A DNA stretch of 64,000 nt from Solibacillus sp040274725 (GTDB lineage: Bacteria > Bacillota > Bacilli > Bacillales_A > Planococcaceae), in assembly GCA_040274725.1 (NCBI GenBank), contig JBEMAQ010000021.1, forward strand, positions 1 to 64,000, in the 5' to 3' direction. Each line of letters opens with the position of its first letter. The first letter of the stretch is position 1. This document shows positions 25,161 to 33,976 of this stretch, in pieces. Both the position numbers and the translations under genes were made by a program. The notes beneath the pieces are model-generated. The model saw only the letters and a program-made list of their open reading frames with translations, was not told the DNA's origin and ran no database searches.

Positions 25161-26543
25161 TTAAAAATCCAATTTTGCTACTTCATATAAATAGTCACCT
25201 AATACGCGTAAACCTTTATCAAAGTTTTCTAGGTGGAAGTGTTCGTTTGGTGCATGGAAGTTTTCGCTTGATAAGCCGAAGCCCATTAATACAACGGGTA
25301 AACCTAAAATTTCATCAAAAGCTGCGACGATTGGAATCGAGCCGCCGCCACGTGTGTAAGCAGTTGGTACATTGTATACCTTTTCGTAAGACTTACCTGC
25401 TGCTTGAATAACAGGGTGGTCAAATGGTGTAAGGTAAGGTTTGCCTTTATCAAATTCAGAAATGCTCACGTCAACGCCTGCTGGTTTATGCTTCTCTACA
25501 TGTGCTTTTAATAGTGCAACGATTTCCTCAGGGTCTTGGTCTGGTACTAAGCGGCACGTAATTTTTGCGCCGGCCTCAGCAGGAAGCACCGTTTTAATGC
25601 CTTCGCCAGAGAAGCCGCCGAATACGCCGTTAATTTCAAGTGTTGGGCGTGCCCATGTTTGTTCAAGGTAAGAATAGCCTTCCTCGCCAAATAACTCTGT
25701 TACGCCAACTTCTTCTTTTAACGCTTCTTCGTCAAAGTTTAAGTCGCGGTAAGCTTGGCGCTCTTCGTCTGATAACGGAAGCACCTTATCATAGAAGCCC
25801 TCTACTTGAATCGTACCGTGCTCGTCGCGGAATGAGGCCAAAATGTCAGCGATTGCGTGGATTGGGTTTTGTACACCGCCACCGTATAGGCCAGAATGCA
25901 AGTCACCTTTTGCGCCGCGCACATCAATTTGTACGCCCGTTAAGCCGCGCAGACCGTAGCATACAGCAGGCTTGCCTGGTGCGTAAAGCCCTGTATCCGA
26001 AATTAAAATAAGATTGGCTGCTAACTTTTCTTTATTTTCCTCTGTGTAAGCAGGCAGTGCAGGAGAACCGATTTCCTCTTCTCCCTCGTAAATAAACTTC
26101 ACGTTAACAGGTAATGTACCATTAAGTGCAAATAATGCTTCGATCATTTTTAGGTGCATGAATACTTGCCCTTTATCATCTGAAGCGCCGCGTGCAAATA
26201 GCTTATTGTCACGGATGCTTGGCTCAAATGGTGGTGTTTCCCATAATTCTAATGGGTCTACTGGTTGCACATCATAGTGACCATAGAACAGAATCGTCGG
26301 CTTGTCTTCTGCGTGTAACCATTCACCGTAGACTACAGGGTGTCCAGCAGTTTCTTCTACGGCAACGTTTTCGATGTTTAATTTTTTCAGTGCATCTGCT
26401 AGCCAATTTGCTGCTGTACGCATATCTTCTTTATGCTCTGATAATGAAGAAATGCTTGGGATACGTAAAAATTCGTTTAATTCTTCTAAATGACGCGCGC
26501 GGTGCTCCGCAAAGTATGCATCAAGTGCTTGTAAATGACTCAT
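25161..26543 (-). CDS. M20-family dipeptidase
   Basis: 460 residues from ATG 26543 (AAAGGAGG upstream); the longer frame has no ribosome site. Zinc-site motifs of M20 peptidases are in order: FYGHYDVQP (His, Asp), GASDDKGQ (bridging Asp), YEGEEEIGS (Glu-Glu), SDTG, and a late ENFHAPNE His. The dimerisation domain lies between about 190 and 310 (GAKGDLHSGLYGGGVQNP). Such enzymes release amino acids from dipeptides in the cytoplasm. Single-gene unit with its own terminator. Confidence 0.92.
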   Translation of the reverse strand: MSHLQALDAYFAEHRARHLEELNEFLRIPSISSLSEHKEDMRTAANWLADALKKLNIENVAVEETAGHPVVYGEWLHAEDKPTILFYGHYDVQPVDPLELWETPPFEPSIRDNKLFARGASDDKGQVFMHLKMIEALFALNGTLPVNVKFIYEGEEEIGSPALPAYTEENKEKLAANLILISDTGLYAPGKPAVCYGLRGLTGVQIDVRGAKGDLHSGLYGGGVQNPIHAIADILASFRDEHGTIQVEGFYDKVLPLSDEERQAYRDLNFDEEALKEEVGVTELFGEEGYSYLEQTWARPTLEINGVFGGFSGEGIKTVLPAEAGAKITCRLVPDQDPEEIVALLKAHVEKHKPAGVDVSISEFDKGKPYLTPFDHPVIQAAGKSYEKVYNVPTAYTRGGGSIPIVAAFDEILGLPVVLMGFGLSSENFHAPNEHFHLENFDKGLRVLGDYLYEVAKLDF

Positions 26544-26983
26544 GAATAGAGCCTCCTTTAATAATCTAATAATAGAAGTAAGTATAGCATAAGTTTTGTC
26601 AGCAGGTCTGTGCAAGTGATAGCTAGACATTACAAAAATCCTATGTTTGGGTAAAGGACAATGCTATGTGAGTTAACAACCAAACTATTTGGAGTTATAC
26701 GAAATTTGAATAATAATTCAACATCATACAATGGGTTTTTCTCTTCTAAATAATCAAAAATTTATTTTTTTGCATGAAAAAGCAATATATTTAGGATGTT
26801 TCCTATTTTTTATACAAAAAAGTGTATATAACATACTTTTGTCATGTTCTATTTAGTCTGAAAATTTAAACTTATTATAATTCTGCAATTTAATGTTGAA
26901 TATTTATGCAATTGAAGTTAGAATGAAAAAGTACTTAAGGATAAGTATTTTATTAATTTATTTAAATTGTGAGGTCCTATACC
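26544..26983. other. Intergenic control region before the aminotransferase operon
   Basis: About 440 very AT-rich bases without a supported gene. It holds the divergent promoters of the peptidase and the aminotransferase operon. The most notable word is a partial CodY-like box (26852-26866) just upstream of TATAAT (26876-26881). Confidence 0.5.
26852..26866. promoter_or_regulatory. Partial CodY-box-like site
   Basis: TTTAGTCTGAAAATT matches the CodY consensus AATTTTCWGAAAATT at 11 of 15 positions, with a perfect right half. It overlaps the likely promoter of an amino-acid uptake operon, a usual CodY target. AT-rich sequence gives chance matches, so this is weak. Confidence 0.3.
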
Positions 26984-28291
26984 ATGGCAGATTGGTTAGA
27001 ATTATATAAAGAAATGGGCGATTATTTAGCGCCAAGTATGGCAAAGGATCACCCAAATCTTCCGGTTGTAAAGGAAGAAGGCTGTTATTACTGGGGTGCG
27101 GATGGTAAGAAATATTTAGATTTCACATCAGGCATCGCTGTAACAAATACAGGTCATCGTCATCCAAAAGTTGTACAAGCAATTAAGGATGCGGCAGACT
27201 CTCTTGTACATGGTCCATCAGGTGTCATTATGTACGAGTCAATTTTAAAATTATCAGAAGAGCTTGGCGACGTCTTACCGGGCGACCTTGGTTGTTTCTT
27301 CTTCGCGAACAGTGGGACAGAGGCAATTGAAGGGGCATTGAAGTTAGCGAAGTTCACGACGCAGCGTCCGTATGTCATTTCATTCACAGGCTGCTTCCAC
27401 GGTCGTTCAATGGGCGCACTTGGTGTGACAACATCAAAATCAAAATATCGCAAATTCTTACAGCCATCACATCTTTCATACCAAATTCCGTATGCAAATG
27501 TAAAAGCAGCGCCAGCGGGTGTTGATGCTGAAGAGTATGTAATCGCAAAACTTGAAGAAGATTTCAAACAGCTATTTAAGCACCAAGTAACACCTGAAGA
27601 GGTAGCGGCAGTTATTATGGAGCCGGTGCTAGGTGAGGGTGGTTACATTATCCCACCAAAAGCTTGGGTGAAAAAGGTGCGCGAAATTTGTGACCGCCAC
27701 GGCATCCTTCTTATTTTTGATGAGGTGCAAACAGGCTTTGGTCGTACAGGTGAATGGTTCGCCGCACAATACTTTGACGTAACGCCAGACATTATGGCAA
27801 TTGCAAAAGGGATTGCATCGGGCTTACCACTTTCAGCGACTGTTGCTTCTAAAGAGTTAATGAAGGAATGGCCAATCGGTTCACACGGGACAACATTTGG
27901 TGGAAACCCAATCGCATGCTCAGTAGCGCGTACAACATTAGAAATTTTCCACGAAGAAAACTTAGTTGAAAATTCACGTGAGGTCGGCGCATATGCACGC
28001 GAGCAATTGCTCAAAATGAAAGAGCAGTACTCAATTATTAGTGACGTGCGCTCGGCTGGTTTAATGATTGGGATTGAATTATCAAACCCTGAGACGGGCG
28101 AGGTAGACGGCGTGGCAGTTGGGAAAGTATTAGATTACGCGCTTGAAGAAGGCGTACTATTCTACTTATGTGGTAACGAAGGTGAAGTCATTCGCATGAT
28201 TCCACCACTAACAGTAACAAAAGAGCAAATTGATGATGGCTTACAAATGCTTGAAAAAGCAATTCAACGCTATTTAGCAGAAATTAAATAA
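26984..28291 (+). CDS. Class III aminotransferase (4-aminobutyrate aminotransferase-like)
   Basis: 435 residues from ATG 26984 (GAGGT eight bases upstream; GTG 26969 also in frame). Fold type I PLP enzyme: FANSGTEAIEGALKLA near 105 (phosphate-binding), CFHGRSMGALGVT near 140, LIFDEVQTGFGRTG near 240 and the Schiff-base lysine in AIAKGIASGLPLSA near 270. GabT and related omega-aminotransferases share these. It leads an operon with a polar amino-acid ABC importer, so it probably acts on an imported amino acid such as GABA, ornithine or lysine. Confidence 0.85.
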   Translation: MADWLELYKEMGDYLAPSMAKDHPNLPVVKEEGCYYWGADGKKYLDFTSGIAVTNTGHRHPKVVQAIKDAADSLVHGPSGVIMYESILKLSEELGDVLPGDLGCFFFANSGTEAIEGALKLAKFTTQRPYVISFTGCFHGRSMGALGVTTSKSKYRKFLQPSHLSYQIPYANVKAAPAGVDAEEYVIAKLEEDFKQLFKHQVTPEEVAAVIMEPVLGEGGYIIPPKAWVKKVREICDRHGILLIFDEVQTGFGRTGEWFAAQYFDVTPDIMAIAKGIASGLPLSATVASKELMKEWPIGSHGTTFGGNPIACSVARTTLEIFHEENLVENSREVGAYAREQLLKMKEQYSIISDVRSAGLMIGIELSNPETGEVDGVAVGKVLDYALEEGVLFYLCGNEGEVIRMIPPLTVTKEQIDDGLQMLEKAIQRYLAEIK

Positions 28292-28306
28292 GAGGAGAGA
28301 ATGAAC

Positions 28307-29092
28307 ATGAATAAAAAGTGGTTATTAGCGATTTTAACGACATTAGTCATTGCTGTACTTGCAGCATGTGGCGCTTCTGAGGAAGACGCTTCAACGGGCG
28401 GCGACGCAGGTGATAAAAAGGTTTTAGTAATGGGTACTTCAGCGGACTACGCGCCGTTTGAATTTGTAGACACAGCGGTAAGCGACGAAATTATTGGTTA
28501 TGATATCGACCTTGCAAAATTAATCGGTGAAAAATTAGGCTACGAAATTCAAGTACAAAACATGGACTTCAATAGTTTAATTCCAGCGTTACAATCAAAG
28601 AAATTTGATTTCGTTGTTTCAGGTATGACACCAACAGAAGAGCGTGAAAAAGTAGTAGATTTCTCAGTTCCTTACTATGAAACAGAGCAGTACTTCGTAT
28701 TCAAGACAGAAAAAGGCTATAAAGCACCAGCTGATCTTGCAGGTGGCGTTGTCGGTGCACAAGTTTCTTCTATTCAAGAAGGCTTAGCAAATGATTTAGC
28801 AGCAGCAAACGGATTCACAGTAGAAACACGTAACTTAATTCCTGAGTTAGTACAAGAATTAAAAACAGGTCGTTTCGATGCAGCAGTAATCGAAAACATT
28901 GTTTCTGAAAACTACTTAGCAAAAAATGACGATCTTGCAGCGTTCCCAATCGAAGTGGAAGAGCCAGACTTCAAAGCAGTAGTATTCCAAAAAGATAGCG
29001 CACTAAAAGCTGAATTCGACAAAGCGATTGAAGAGTTAGAAGCTGAAGGTAAGCTTGATGAATTAAAAGCAAAATGGATTGTAGCTGAATAA
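28307..29092 (+). CDS. Polar amino-acid ABC importer, binding lipoprotein
   Basis: 261 residues from ATG 28307 (GAGGAG eight bases upstream; ATG 28301 also possible). Lipoprotein signal ending LAAC (Cys21). The mature part is the family-3 solute-binding fold: GTSADYAPFEFVD, GYDIDLAKLIGEKLGYEIQ, FDFVVSGMTPTEEREKVVDF, typical of Gln/Arg/ornithine binders. It delivers the ligand to the permease downstream. Confidence 0.92.
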   Translation: MNKKWLLAILTTLVIAVLAACGASEEDASTGGDAGDKKVLVMGTSADYAPFEFVDTAVSDEIIGYDIDLAKLIGEKLGYEIQVQNMDFNSLIPALQSKKFDFVVSGMTPTEEREKVVDFSVPYYETEQYFVFKTEKGYKAPADLAGGVVGAQVSSIQEGLANDLAAANGFTVETRNLIPELVQELKTGRFDAAVIENIVSENYLAKNDDLAAFPIEVEEPDFKAVVFQKDSALKAEFDKAIEELEAEGKLDELKAKWIVAE

Positions 29093-29103
29093 GCACAAAT
29101 GAA

Positions 29104-29138
29104 AACGTCATCTAGCGAATGGACTGCTAGGTGACGTT
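29104..29138 (+). terminator. Hairpin between binding protein and permease genes
   Basis: Thirteen-pair stem (29104-29116 with 29126-29138, one wobble) and 9-base loop, followed only by TAGATATTTTTA. Placed inside the operon, it probably trims or partly terminates transcripts so that binding protein exceeds membrane parts. Confidence 0.6.
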
Positions 29139-29181
29139 TAGATATTTTTAAAAATTTTATTTTACAGAGAGGGGGCTTACG

Positions 29182-29838
29182 ATGTTTAACTTTGAAGCAA
29201 TCGTACCCTCTATTCCTTACATTTTTGAAGGAATAGGCGTTACATTACAAATCGTTGTCGGTGCGACGATTATCGGATTAATTTTAGGTGTTTTATTAGC
29301 ATTATGTAAAATTGGTAACATTGCGCCGCTTAGATGGTTTGCGGCATTTTATACGTCGATTTTCCGCGGGACTCCGCTTGTACTGCAATTAATGATTATT
29401 TATTACGCGGTGCCGCAAGTATTAGACATCCAAATCGCAGCCATTCCAGCCGCAATTATTGCGTTTGGTCTGAATTCTGGGGCATACATCTCGGAAATTA
29501 TCCGCGCAGGTATTAATGCAGTCGATAAGGGACAAATGGAGGCCGCAAAAGCGCTTGGTATCCCTTATAGCAAAATGATGAAGGACATCATTTTACCGCA
29601 AGCAATGAAAAATATTTTACCATCGTTAATGAATGAATTTATTACATTAAATAAAGAATCAGCAATCGTGACGGTCATCGGTGCGCTAGACATTATGCGC
29701 CGCGCGTATGTTGTTGGTGGTGCGACATTCACATACCTGGAGCCGCTACTTATTGCAGGGGCAATTTATTATGTGATGACGCTCGTATTATCATTCCTTG
29801 GCAAAATGCTAGAAAAGAGGATGAAACGTAGTGATTAA
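29182..29838 (+). CDS. Polar amino-acid ABC importer, permease
   Basis: 218 residues, five membrane helices, with the HisM/GlnP-type segment FRGTPLVLQLMIIYYA near 60-75 and the EAA loop MEAAKALGIPYSKMMKDIILPQAMKN. GAGAGGGGG precedes the ATG. The stop overlaps the ATPase gene start by 8 bases, showing translational coupling. Confidence 0.93.
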   Translation: MFNFEAIVPSIPYIFEGIGVTLQIVVGATIIGLILGVLLALCKIGNIAPLRWFAAFYTSIFRGTPLVLQLMIIYYAVPQVLDIQIAAIPAAIIAFGLNSGAYISEIIRAGINAVDKGQMEAAKALGIPYSKMMKDIILPQAMKNILPSLMNEFITLNKESAIVTVIGALDIMRRAYVVGGATFTYLEPLLIAGAIYYVMTLVLSFLGKMLEKRMKRSD

Positions 29839-30547
29839 AATTGATAATTTAAAAAAATCATACGGTAAAAATGAAGTACTAAAAGGTATTTCAACAGAGA
29901 TTAAAGAAAAAGAAGTCATCGCGATTATCGGGCCATCTGGTTCCGGTAAATCAACATTCCTACGCTGCATTAACCGCCTTGAGGAGCCAACTGACGGCAT
30001 CATCACGGTAGCAGGCATGGAAGTGACAGACAAAAATGTCATGAAGGTGCGCGAGAATTTAGGAATGGTGTTCCAACACTTCTACCTATTCCCGCACAAG
30101 ACGGTTTTAGAAAACTTAACGTATGCGCCGATGAACGTAAAAGGTGTATCAAAGGACGAGGCGACAAAGCTTGCAGAAGAGCTTTTGACAAAGGTAGGTC
30201 TTTACGACAAGCGTAATGAGTTCCCGAACCGCTTATCAGGTGGGCAAAAGCAGCGTGTGGCCATCGCGCGTGCGCTTGCAATGAACCCGACAGCGATTCT
30301 GTTTGACGAGCCAACAAGTGCACTTGACCCAGAAATGGTAAAAGAGGTACTTGAAGTAATGAAGTCACTTGCTGAAATGGGTATGACGATGCTGATCGTA
30401 ACGCATGAGATGGGCTTTGCGAAGGAGGTTGCGGACCGCGTGCTATTTTTAGACGGGGGCTACTTAGTAGAGGATGCAACACCAGAAGAGTTCTTCACGG
30501 CACCAAAATCAGCGCGTGCGAAAGAGTTTTTAGATAAGGTATTATAA
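29831..30547 (+). CDS. Polar amino-acid ABC importer, ATPase
   Basis: 238 residues, GlnQ/HisP type. Walker A GPSGSGKSTFLRC, Q-loop FQHFYLFPHKT, signature RLSGGQKQRVAIARAL, Walker B ILFDEPTSALDPEMV, His switch IVTHEMGFA. GTG start within the end of the permease gene; AAAGAGG upstream. Last gene of the operon, followed by a strong terminator. Confidence 0.94.
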   Translation: MIKIDNLKKSYGKNEVLKGISTEIKEKEVIAIIGPSGSGKSTFLRCINRLEEPTDGIITVAGMEVTDKNVMKVRENLGMVFQHFYLFPHKTVLENLTYAPMNVKGVSKDEATKLAEELLTKVGLYDKRNEFPNRLSGGQKQRVAIARALAMNPTAILFDEPTSALDPEMVKEVLEVMKSLAEMGMTMLIVTHEMGFAKEVADRVLFLDGGYLVEDATPEEFFTAPKSARAKEFLDKVL

Positions 30548-30552
30548 GAAAG

Positions 30553-30584
30553 AAGATGACGCTTACTTGGGCGTCATCTTTTTT
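30553..30584 (+). terminator. Terminator of the aminotransferase/ABC operon
   Basis: Perfect 10-base arms AAGATGACGC/GCGTCATCTT with an 8-base loop and TTTTTT tail; it also separates the converging allantoinase gene. Confidence 0.92.
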
Positions 30585-30590
30585 ATTGTT

Positions 30591-31958
30591 TTACTTTGTA
30601 GAAGCAAGTGTGTGCTTTACTTGTACCCACTGACCAGCAGGCGGTGTATCGACAATTGTGCCTTGCGCAAAGACGATTTGACCGTTACAAATTGTGTACT
30701 GCACTGTATGTGAGAATGTTCGACCCTGATAAATACTATGCTTATGCTGGGCAAAAAAGTTTTCTTTTGTAACCGTAAAGGGTTGCTCGGCGATAATGGC
30801 AAAGTCGGCATCCATGCCAACTGCAATGCGTCCCTTTGTTGGTAAATCAAAGCGTTTTGCAGGCTGTGCTGCTGTCCACTTGGCAATCGTAGTTAGTGGA
30901 AGTGTATTAGTTTTCGCGAATTCTAGCATCGCGAGTAGCGTAAATTGTCCACCGCTAATGCCTCCCCAAGCATCGAATATATTGTCCGCTTCTTTCATAG
31001 AAGGGGGGCAAGGGGAATGGTCAGATGTTACGAAATCAATATCACCTGCAAGCATGCAATCAATCAGCCTTTTTTGGTCTGTCTGCTCTCTAAGTGGTGG
31101 TGCGCATTTTGCAACAGATCCCTTAGTGCGCAAGTCATCCTGTGTAAATAATAAATAATGTGTGCATGTTTCAAGTGTGACGTCTTGTCCATTCGCTTTT
31201 GCTTCCTTAATAATTGCAACTGCCTCCGCACTGCTAATATGAACGAAGTGAAGAGGGCAATTCGTTAAATGTGCATAGTGAAGCGCACGTTGCACTGCCT
31301 CTATCTCTGCTATGATAGGACGCGATGCTAAATAGGCATCCGCTGTCGTATCGTTTTGCACCCGTTTTTCATTTGTTAGCCAGGTTGTTATTTCTGCGCT
31401 TTCTGCGTGAAGCGCAAGTATTTTCCCGAGCTTTGCAATTTCTTTCATTCCTTCTAAAAGCGTGAAATCATCCGCATGCTCAAATTCCTTATTGCCCGTT
31501 GGCGAAATGAATGCCTTAAAACCAATGACACCTTCCTCTGCAAGGTCCTTTAAATGTGGGAGATTGCCAGGAACAAGTCCACCCCATAAACCGAAATGGA
31601 CAAATGATTTTTGCTGACCAGTTGTCGCCTTGTCTAACAGCGCTTGCTTTGTCACAGTAGAAGGAATTCCGTTTAGTGGCATATCAAAATACGTTGTAAT
31701 ACCTCCAGCGGCCATCATAGACGAGCCTGTTGTAAAGCCTTCCCAGTGCTCACGTCCAGGCTCGCTAAAGTGTGCATGTACATCAATGACACCTGGTAAA
31801 ATGTAATGGCCTGTCGCATCGATTTCACGCGTGGCCACGCCTTTGATTGCAGGTTCGATTTTGGTGATTTTGCCGTCCTGAATGGCTAAGTCTACAAGTT
31901 GGATTTCATGTTCTAAAATCACGGATCCGTTTCGAATGATTAAATCGTATGTCAACAT
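30591..31958 (-). CDS. allB: Allantoinase / dihydroorotase-like cyclic amidohydrolase
   Basis: 455 residues. Amidohydrolase metal motifs in order: DVHAHFSEPG near 60, carboxylated-lysine motif VIGFKAF near 147, LHAES near 185, LHFVHIS near 240 and TSDHSPC near 315. The SDHSP and FDMPLN segments fit allantoinase better than pyrimidine dihydroorotase. It opens the hydantoin ring of allantoin to allantoate. GGAGG lies seven bases before the ATG. Other purine-degradation genes are not nearby; instead it follows a NitT/TauT importer operon on the same strand, separated by a terminator. A hydantoinase-type substrate is an alternative. Confidence 0.82.
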   Translation of the reverse strand: MLTYDLIIRNGSVILEHEIQLVDLAIQDGKITKIEPAIKGVATREIDATGHYILPGVIDVHAHFSEPGREHWEGFTTGSSMMAAGGITTYFDMPLNGIPSTVTKQALLDKATTGQQKSFVHFGLWGGLVPGNLPHLKDLAEEGVIGFKAFISPTGNKEFEHADDFTLLEGMKEIAKLGKILALHAESAEITTWLTNEKRVQNDTTADAYLASRPIIAEIEAVQRALHYAHLTNCPLHFVHISSAEAVAIIKEAKANGQDVTLETCTHYLLFTQDDLRTKGSVAKCAPPLREQTDQKRLIDCMLAGDIDFVTSDHSPCPPSMKEADNIFDAWGGISGGQFTLLAMLEFAKTNTLPLTTIAKWTAAQPAKRFDLPTKGRIAVGMDADFAIIAEQPFTVTKENFFAQHKHSIYQGRTFSHTVQYTICNGQIVFAQGTIVDTPPAGQWVQVKHTLASTK

Positions 31959-31991
31959 GTTATGTCCTCCGCGTCATTATTGATTTTATTA

Positions 31992-32030
31992 AAAAAGACA
32001 ATCTTAAATTAAATTCAAGATTGTCTTTTT
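31992..32030 (-). terminator. Terminator between importer operon and allantoinase
   Basis: Perfect 14-base arms AAAAAGACAATCTT/AAGATTGTCTTTTT, 11-base loop. It may be complete, giving allantoinase its own promoter, or partial. Confidence 0.85.
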
Positions 32031-32040
32031 ATATCCTGCT

Positions 32041-33087
32041 TTAGTTAATGTCTACTTTTACTAACTCTGCATTCACTTCTTTTAATAATGAAAGGTCAAT
32101 GTAGTCACTAGTAGCAGGAGCTGTTTGGATATTTCCTGTTTCAAGTAAGTAATCGATTACCGTTTCGCCGTTACTAATGTTGGCAAATGAATTATCTGCT
32201 GTCATATTATAGACGTTACGGTTCATGATTTCTGTTAGCTCGGCTTCTTCTAAATGAAGCTCAGGTGCTAAAATTTCAACTGCTTCTTCGCGATTTTCAT
32301 TAATGTATGTTGTTGCTTTTTCAAGGGCGCGAATGACTGCTTTAATTGTGTTTGGATTTTCGTCTAAGTAGTCACCTGTTACTTGTAATGTAGAGTGTAC
32401 GCTCATCCATTCTACAGGTGTGTTATTGCCTTCTAAGTTGTTATTTGTACCACTGAATAACAATGTACCACCATTTGCAATGCCTTTTGTAATATACGGT
32501 TCCCAGCCTGCCATAGCGTCTACATCACCGCTTTGTAACGCGACTAGTGCATCACTTGGTGCTAAGTTTGCGACTTTAATTTTTGACAAGTCCACGCCGT
32601 ATTCTTGCGCCATTTTATTGATGGCGATTTGAACGTCTGCACCAGCAGGAATCCCAAATGTCTTGCCTTCTAAATCTTTCGGCGAAGAAATATTTAAGTT
32701 TGGTCCACCTACTACTGCTTGTGTACCAGCAATTTGTGCGATTGGTGCAACGATTTTTACGTCTACGTCATTTGATGAAAGGATAATATCCATAAAGTTT
32801 GTTTGTAAGCTAATTGGGGCACTGCCGCCTGCAACCATTGGACCGATGTCTGGGCCGCTATCAATTAATGTATTTTTGACTTCTAAGCCTTCTTCTGCAA
32901 AGTAGCCTAATTTGTCTGCGATAATTTGTTGTGACGAAATTTGTGCATCACGCACGCCGACAATTTCAATTTTGGCTTGTTCTAAACCTGTACCGTTAGC
33001 TGCCTCGCTTGATGTTGTATCTTCTTTGTTGCCACATGCGCCTAAAATTAAAGCAGAAAACATTAATGGTGCGATAAACTTTTTCAT
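32041..33087 (-). CDS. NMT1/SsuA-like substrate-binding lipoprotein
   Basis: 348 residues with a lipoprotein signal ending LGAC (Cys18). The mature part has the NMT1-like fold (ADKLGYFAEEGLEVKNTLID, SGDVDAMAGWEPYITKG, the latter typical of nitrate/sulfonate/taurine binders). It is the third gene of an ATPase-permease-binding protein operon and precedes allantoinase, so ureides such as allantoin or related nitrogenous acids are candidate ligands, by inference. Only moderately similar by eye to the other NMT1 protein in this window. Confidence 0.87.
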   Translation of the reverse strand: MKKFIAPLMFSALILGACGNKEDTTSSEAANGTGLEQAKIEIVGVRDAQISSQQIIADKLGYFAEEGLEVKNTLIDSGPDIGPMVAGGSAPISLQTNFMDIILSSNDVDVKIVAPIAQIAGTQAVVGGPNLNISSPKDLEGKTFGIPAGADVQIAINKMAQEYGVDLSKIKVANLAPSDALVALQSGDVDAMAGWEPYITKGIANGGTLLFSGTNNNLEGNNTPVEWMSVHSTLQVTGDYLDENPNTIKAVIRALEKATTYINENREEAVEILAPELHLEEAELTEIMNRNVYNMTADNSFANISNGETVIDYLLETGNIQTAPATSDYIDLSLLKEVNAELVKVDIN

Positions 33088-33109
33088 GTAATTTCCTCCA
33101 ATGAGCTAA

Positions 33110-33961
33110 TTATTTTTCTATTGCATTTACATAGCCAGATTTTCTCCAAGATAGTAATCGACGCTCAATGAGCTTTAAGCCGTAAGAGAATAAGCTATAC
33201 TCAATACCGATAACAATGATTGCGACATACATATTTGTTAGCTTGAAATAATTTCGGGCATCAACAATGATATAGCCTAAGCCTGATGTTGCACCAAGCA
33301 TTTCTGATACGACAAGTGCTGAGAAGGCTAACCCTAAGCTAATTTGGCATCCTGCTAAAATACTAGGTAGCACAGATGGAAAAATAATACGTTGATAAAT
33401 TTGGCGATCTGAAGCACCTAAACTTAGTGCTGAGCGGACAAGTACCGGATTGACTGATTTAATGCCTTCAAGTGTATTTGTAAGCACCGGAAAAAATACT
33501 GTCCACGTAATTAAAATGATTTTTGGTAACTCACCAATACCGAACCAAATGATGAAGAGTGGCAAAATTGCAAGCGCAGGAATTGGGCCGACTAAATTTA
33601 AAATAGGAGAGACCCAATAATCTAGTCGCGTCGATTTCCCGATAATGAGTGCACAAAGTACACCGAGCACAATACCAATTGATAAGCCAGCTAAAACACG
33701 TAATGTACTTGAAATGACACTATCAACAAGTATGCCATTTTGAATCATATTGACCATTTCTATTACGACAAGGCTAGGTGGCGGGAAAAATTTGGGGTTC
33801 GCCCACGCGAACGATAAATTAAGTCGTGTAACAAGTTCCCAAACAACGAAGAATGCGATAATTGGAATGTACGGTTTGATCGAGAAGCTTTTCAATTTCG
33901 TTACTAGAAAGGAACTTTTCTTTGGCAGTAAACGATCTTGATCGATGGATTTGACGGTCAT
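33110..33961 (-). CDS. NitT/TauT-type ABC importer, permease
   Basis: 283 residues with six membrane helices; a polar N-terminal tail of about 30 residues; EAA loop SALSLGASDRQIYQRIIFPSVLP near 180. GGAGG precedes the ATG. Located 15 bases after the ATPase gene and 22 before the binding-protein gene in transcription order. Confidence 0.9.
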   Translation of the reverse strand: MTVKSIDQDRLLPKKSSFLVTKLKSFSIKPYIPIIAFFVVWELVTRLNLSFAWANPKFFPPPSLVVIEMVNMIQNGILVDSVISSTLRVLAGLSIGIVLGVLCALIIGKSTRLDYWVSPILNLVGPIPALAILPLFIIWFGIGELPKIILITWTVFFPVLTNTLEGIKSVNPVLVRSALSLGASDRQIYQRIIFPSVLPSILAGCQISLGLAFSALVVSEMLGATSGLGYIIVDARNYFKLTNMYVAIIVIGIEYSLFSYGLKLIERRLLSWRKSGYVNAIEK

Positions 33962-33976
33962 CTCCTATTCCTCCTT

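Noticed and set aside
31992..32030. Operator for allantoinase
   Set aside because: Symmetric A/T-flanked stem with T run is a typical intrinsic terminator of the upstream importer operon.
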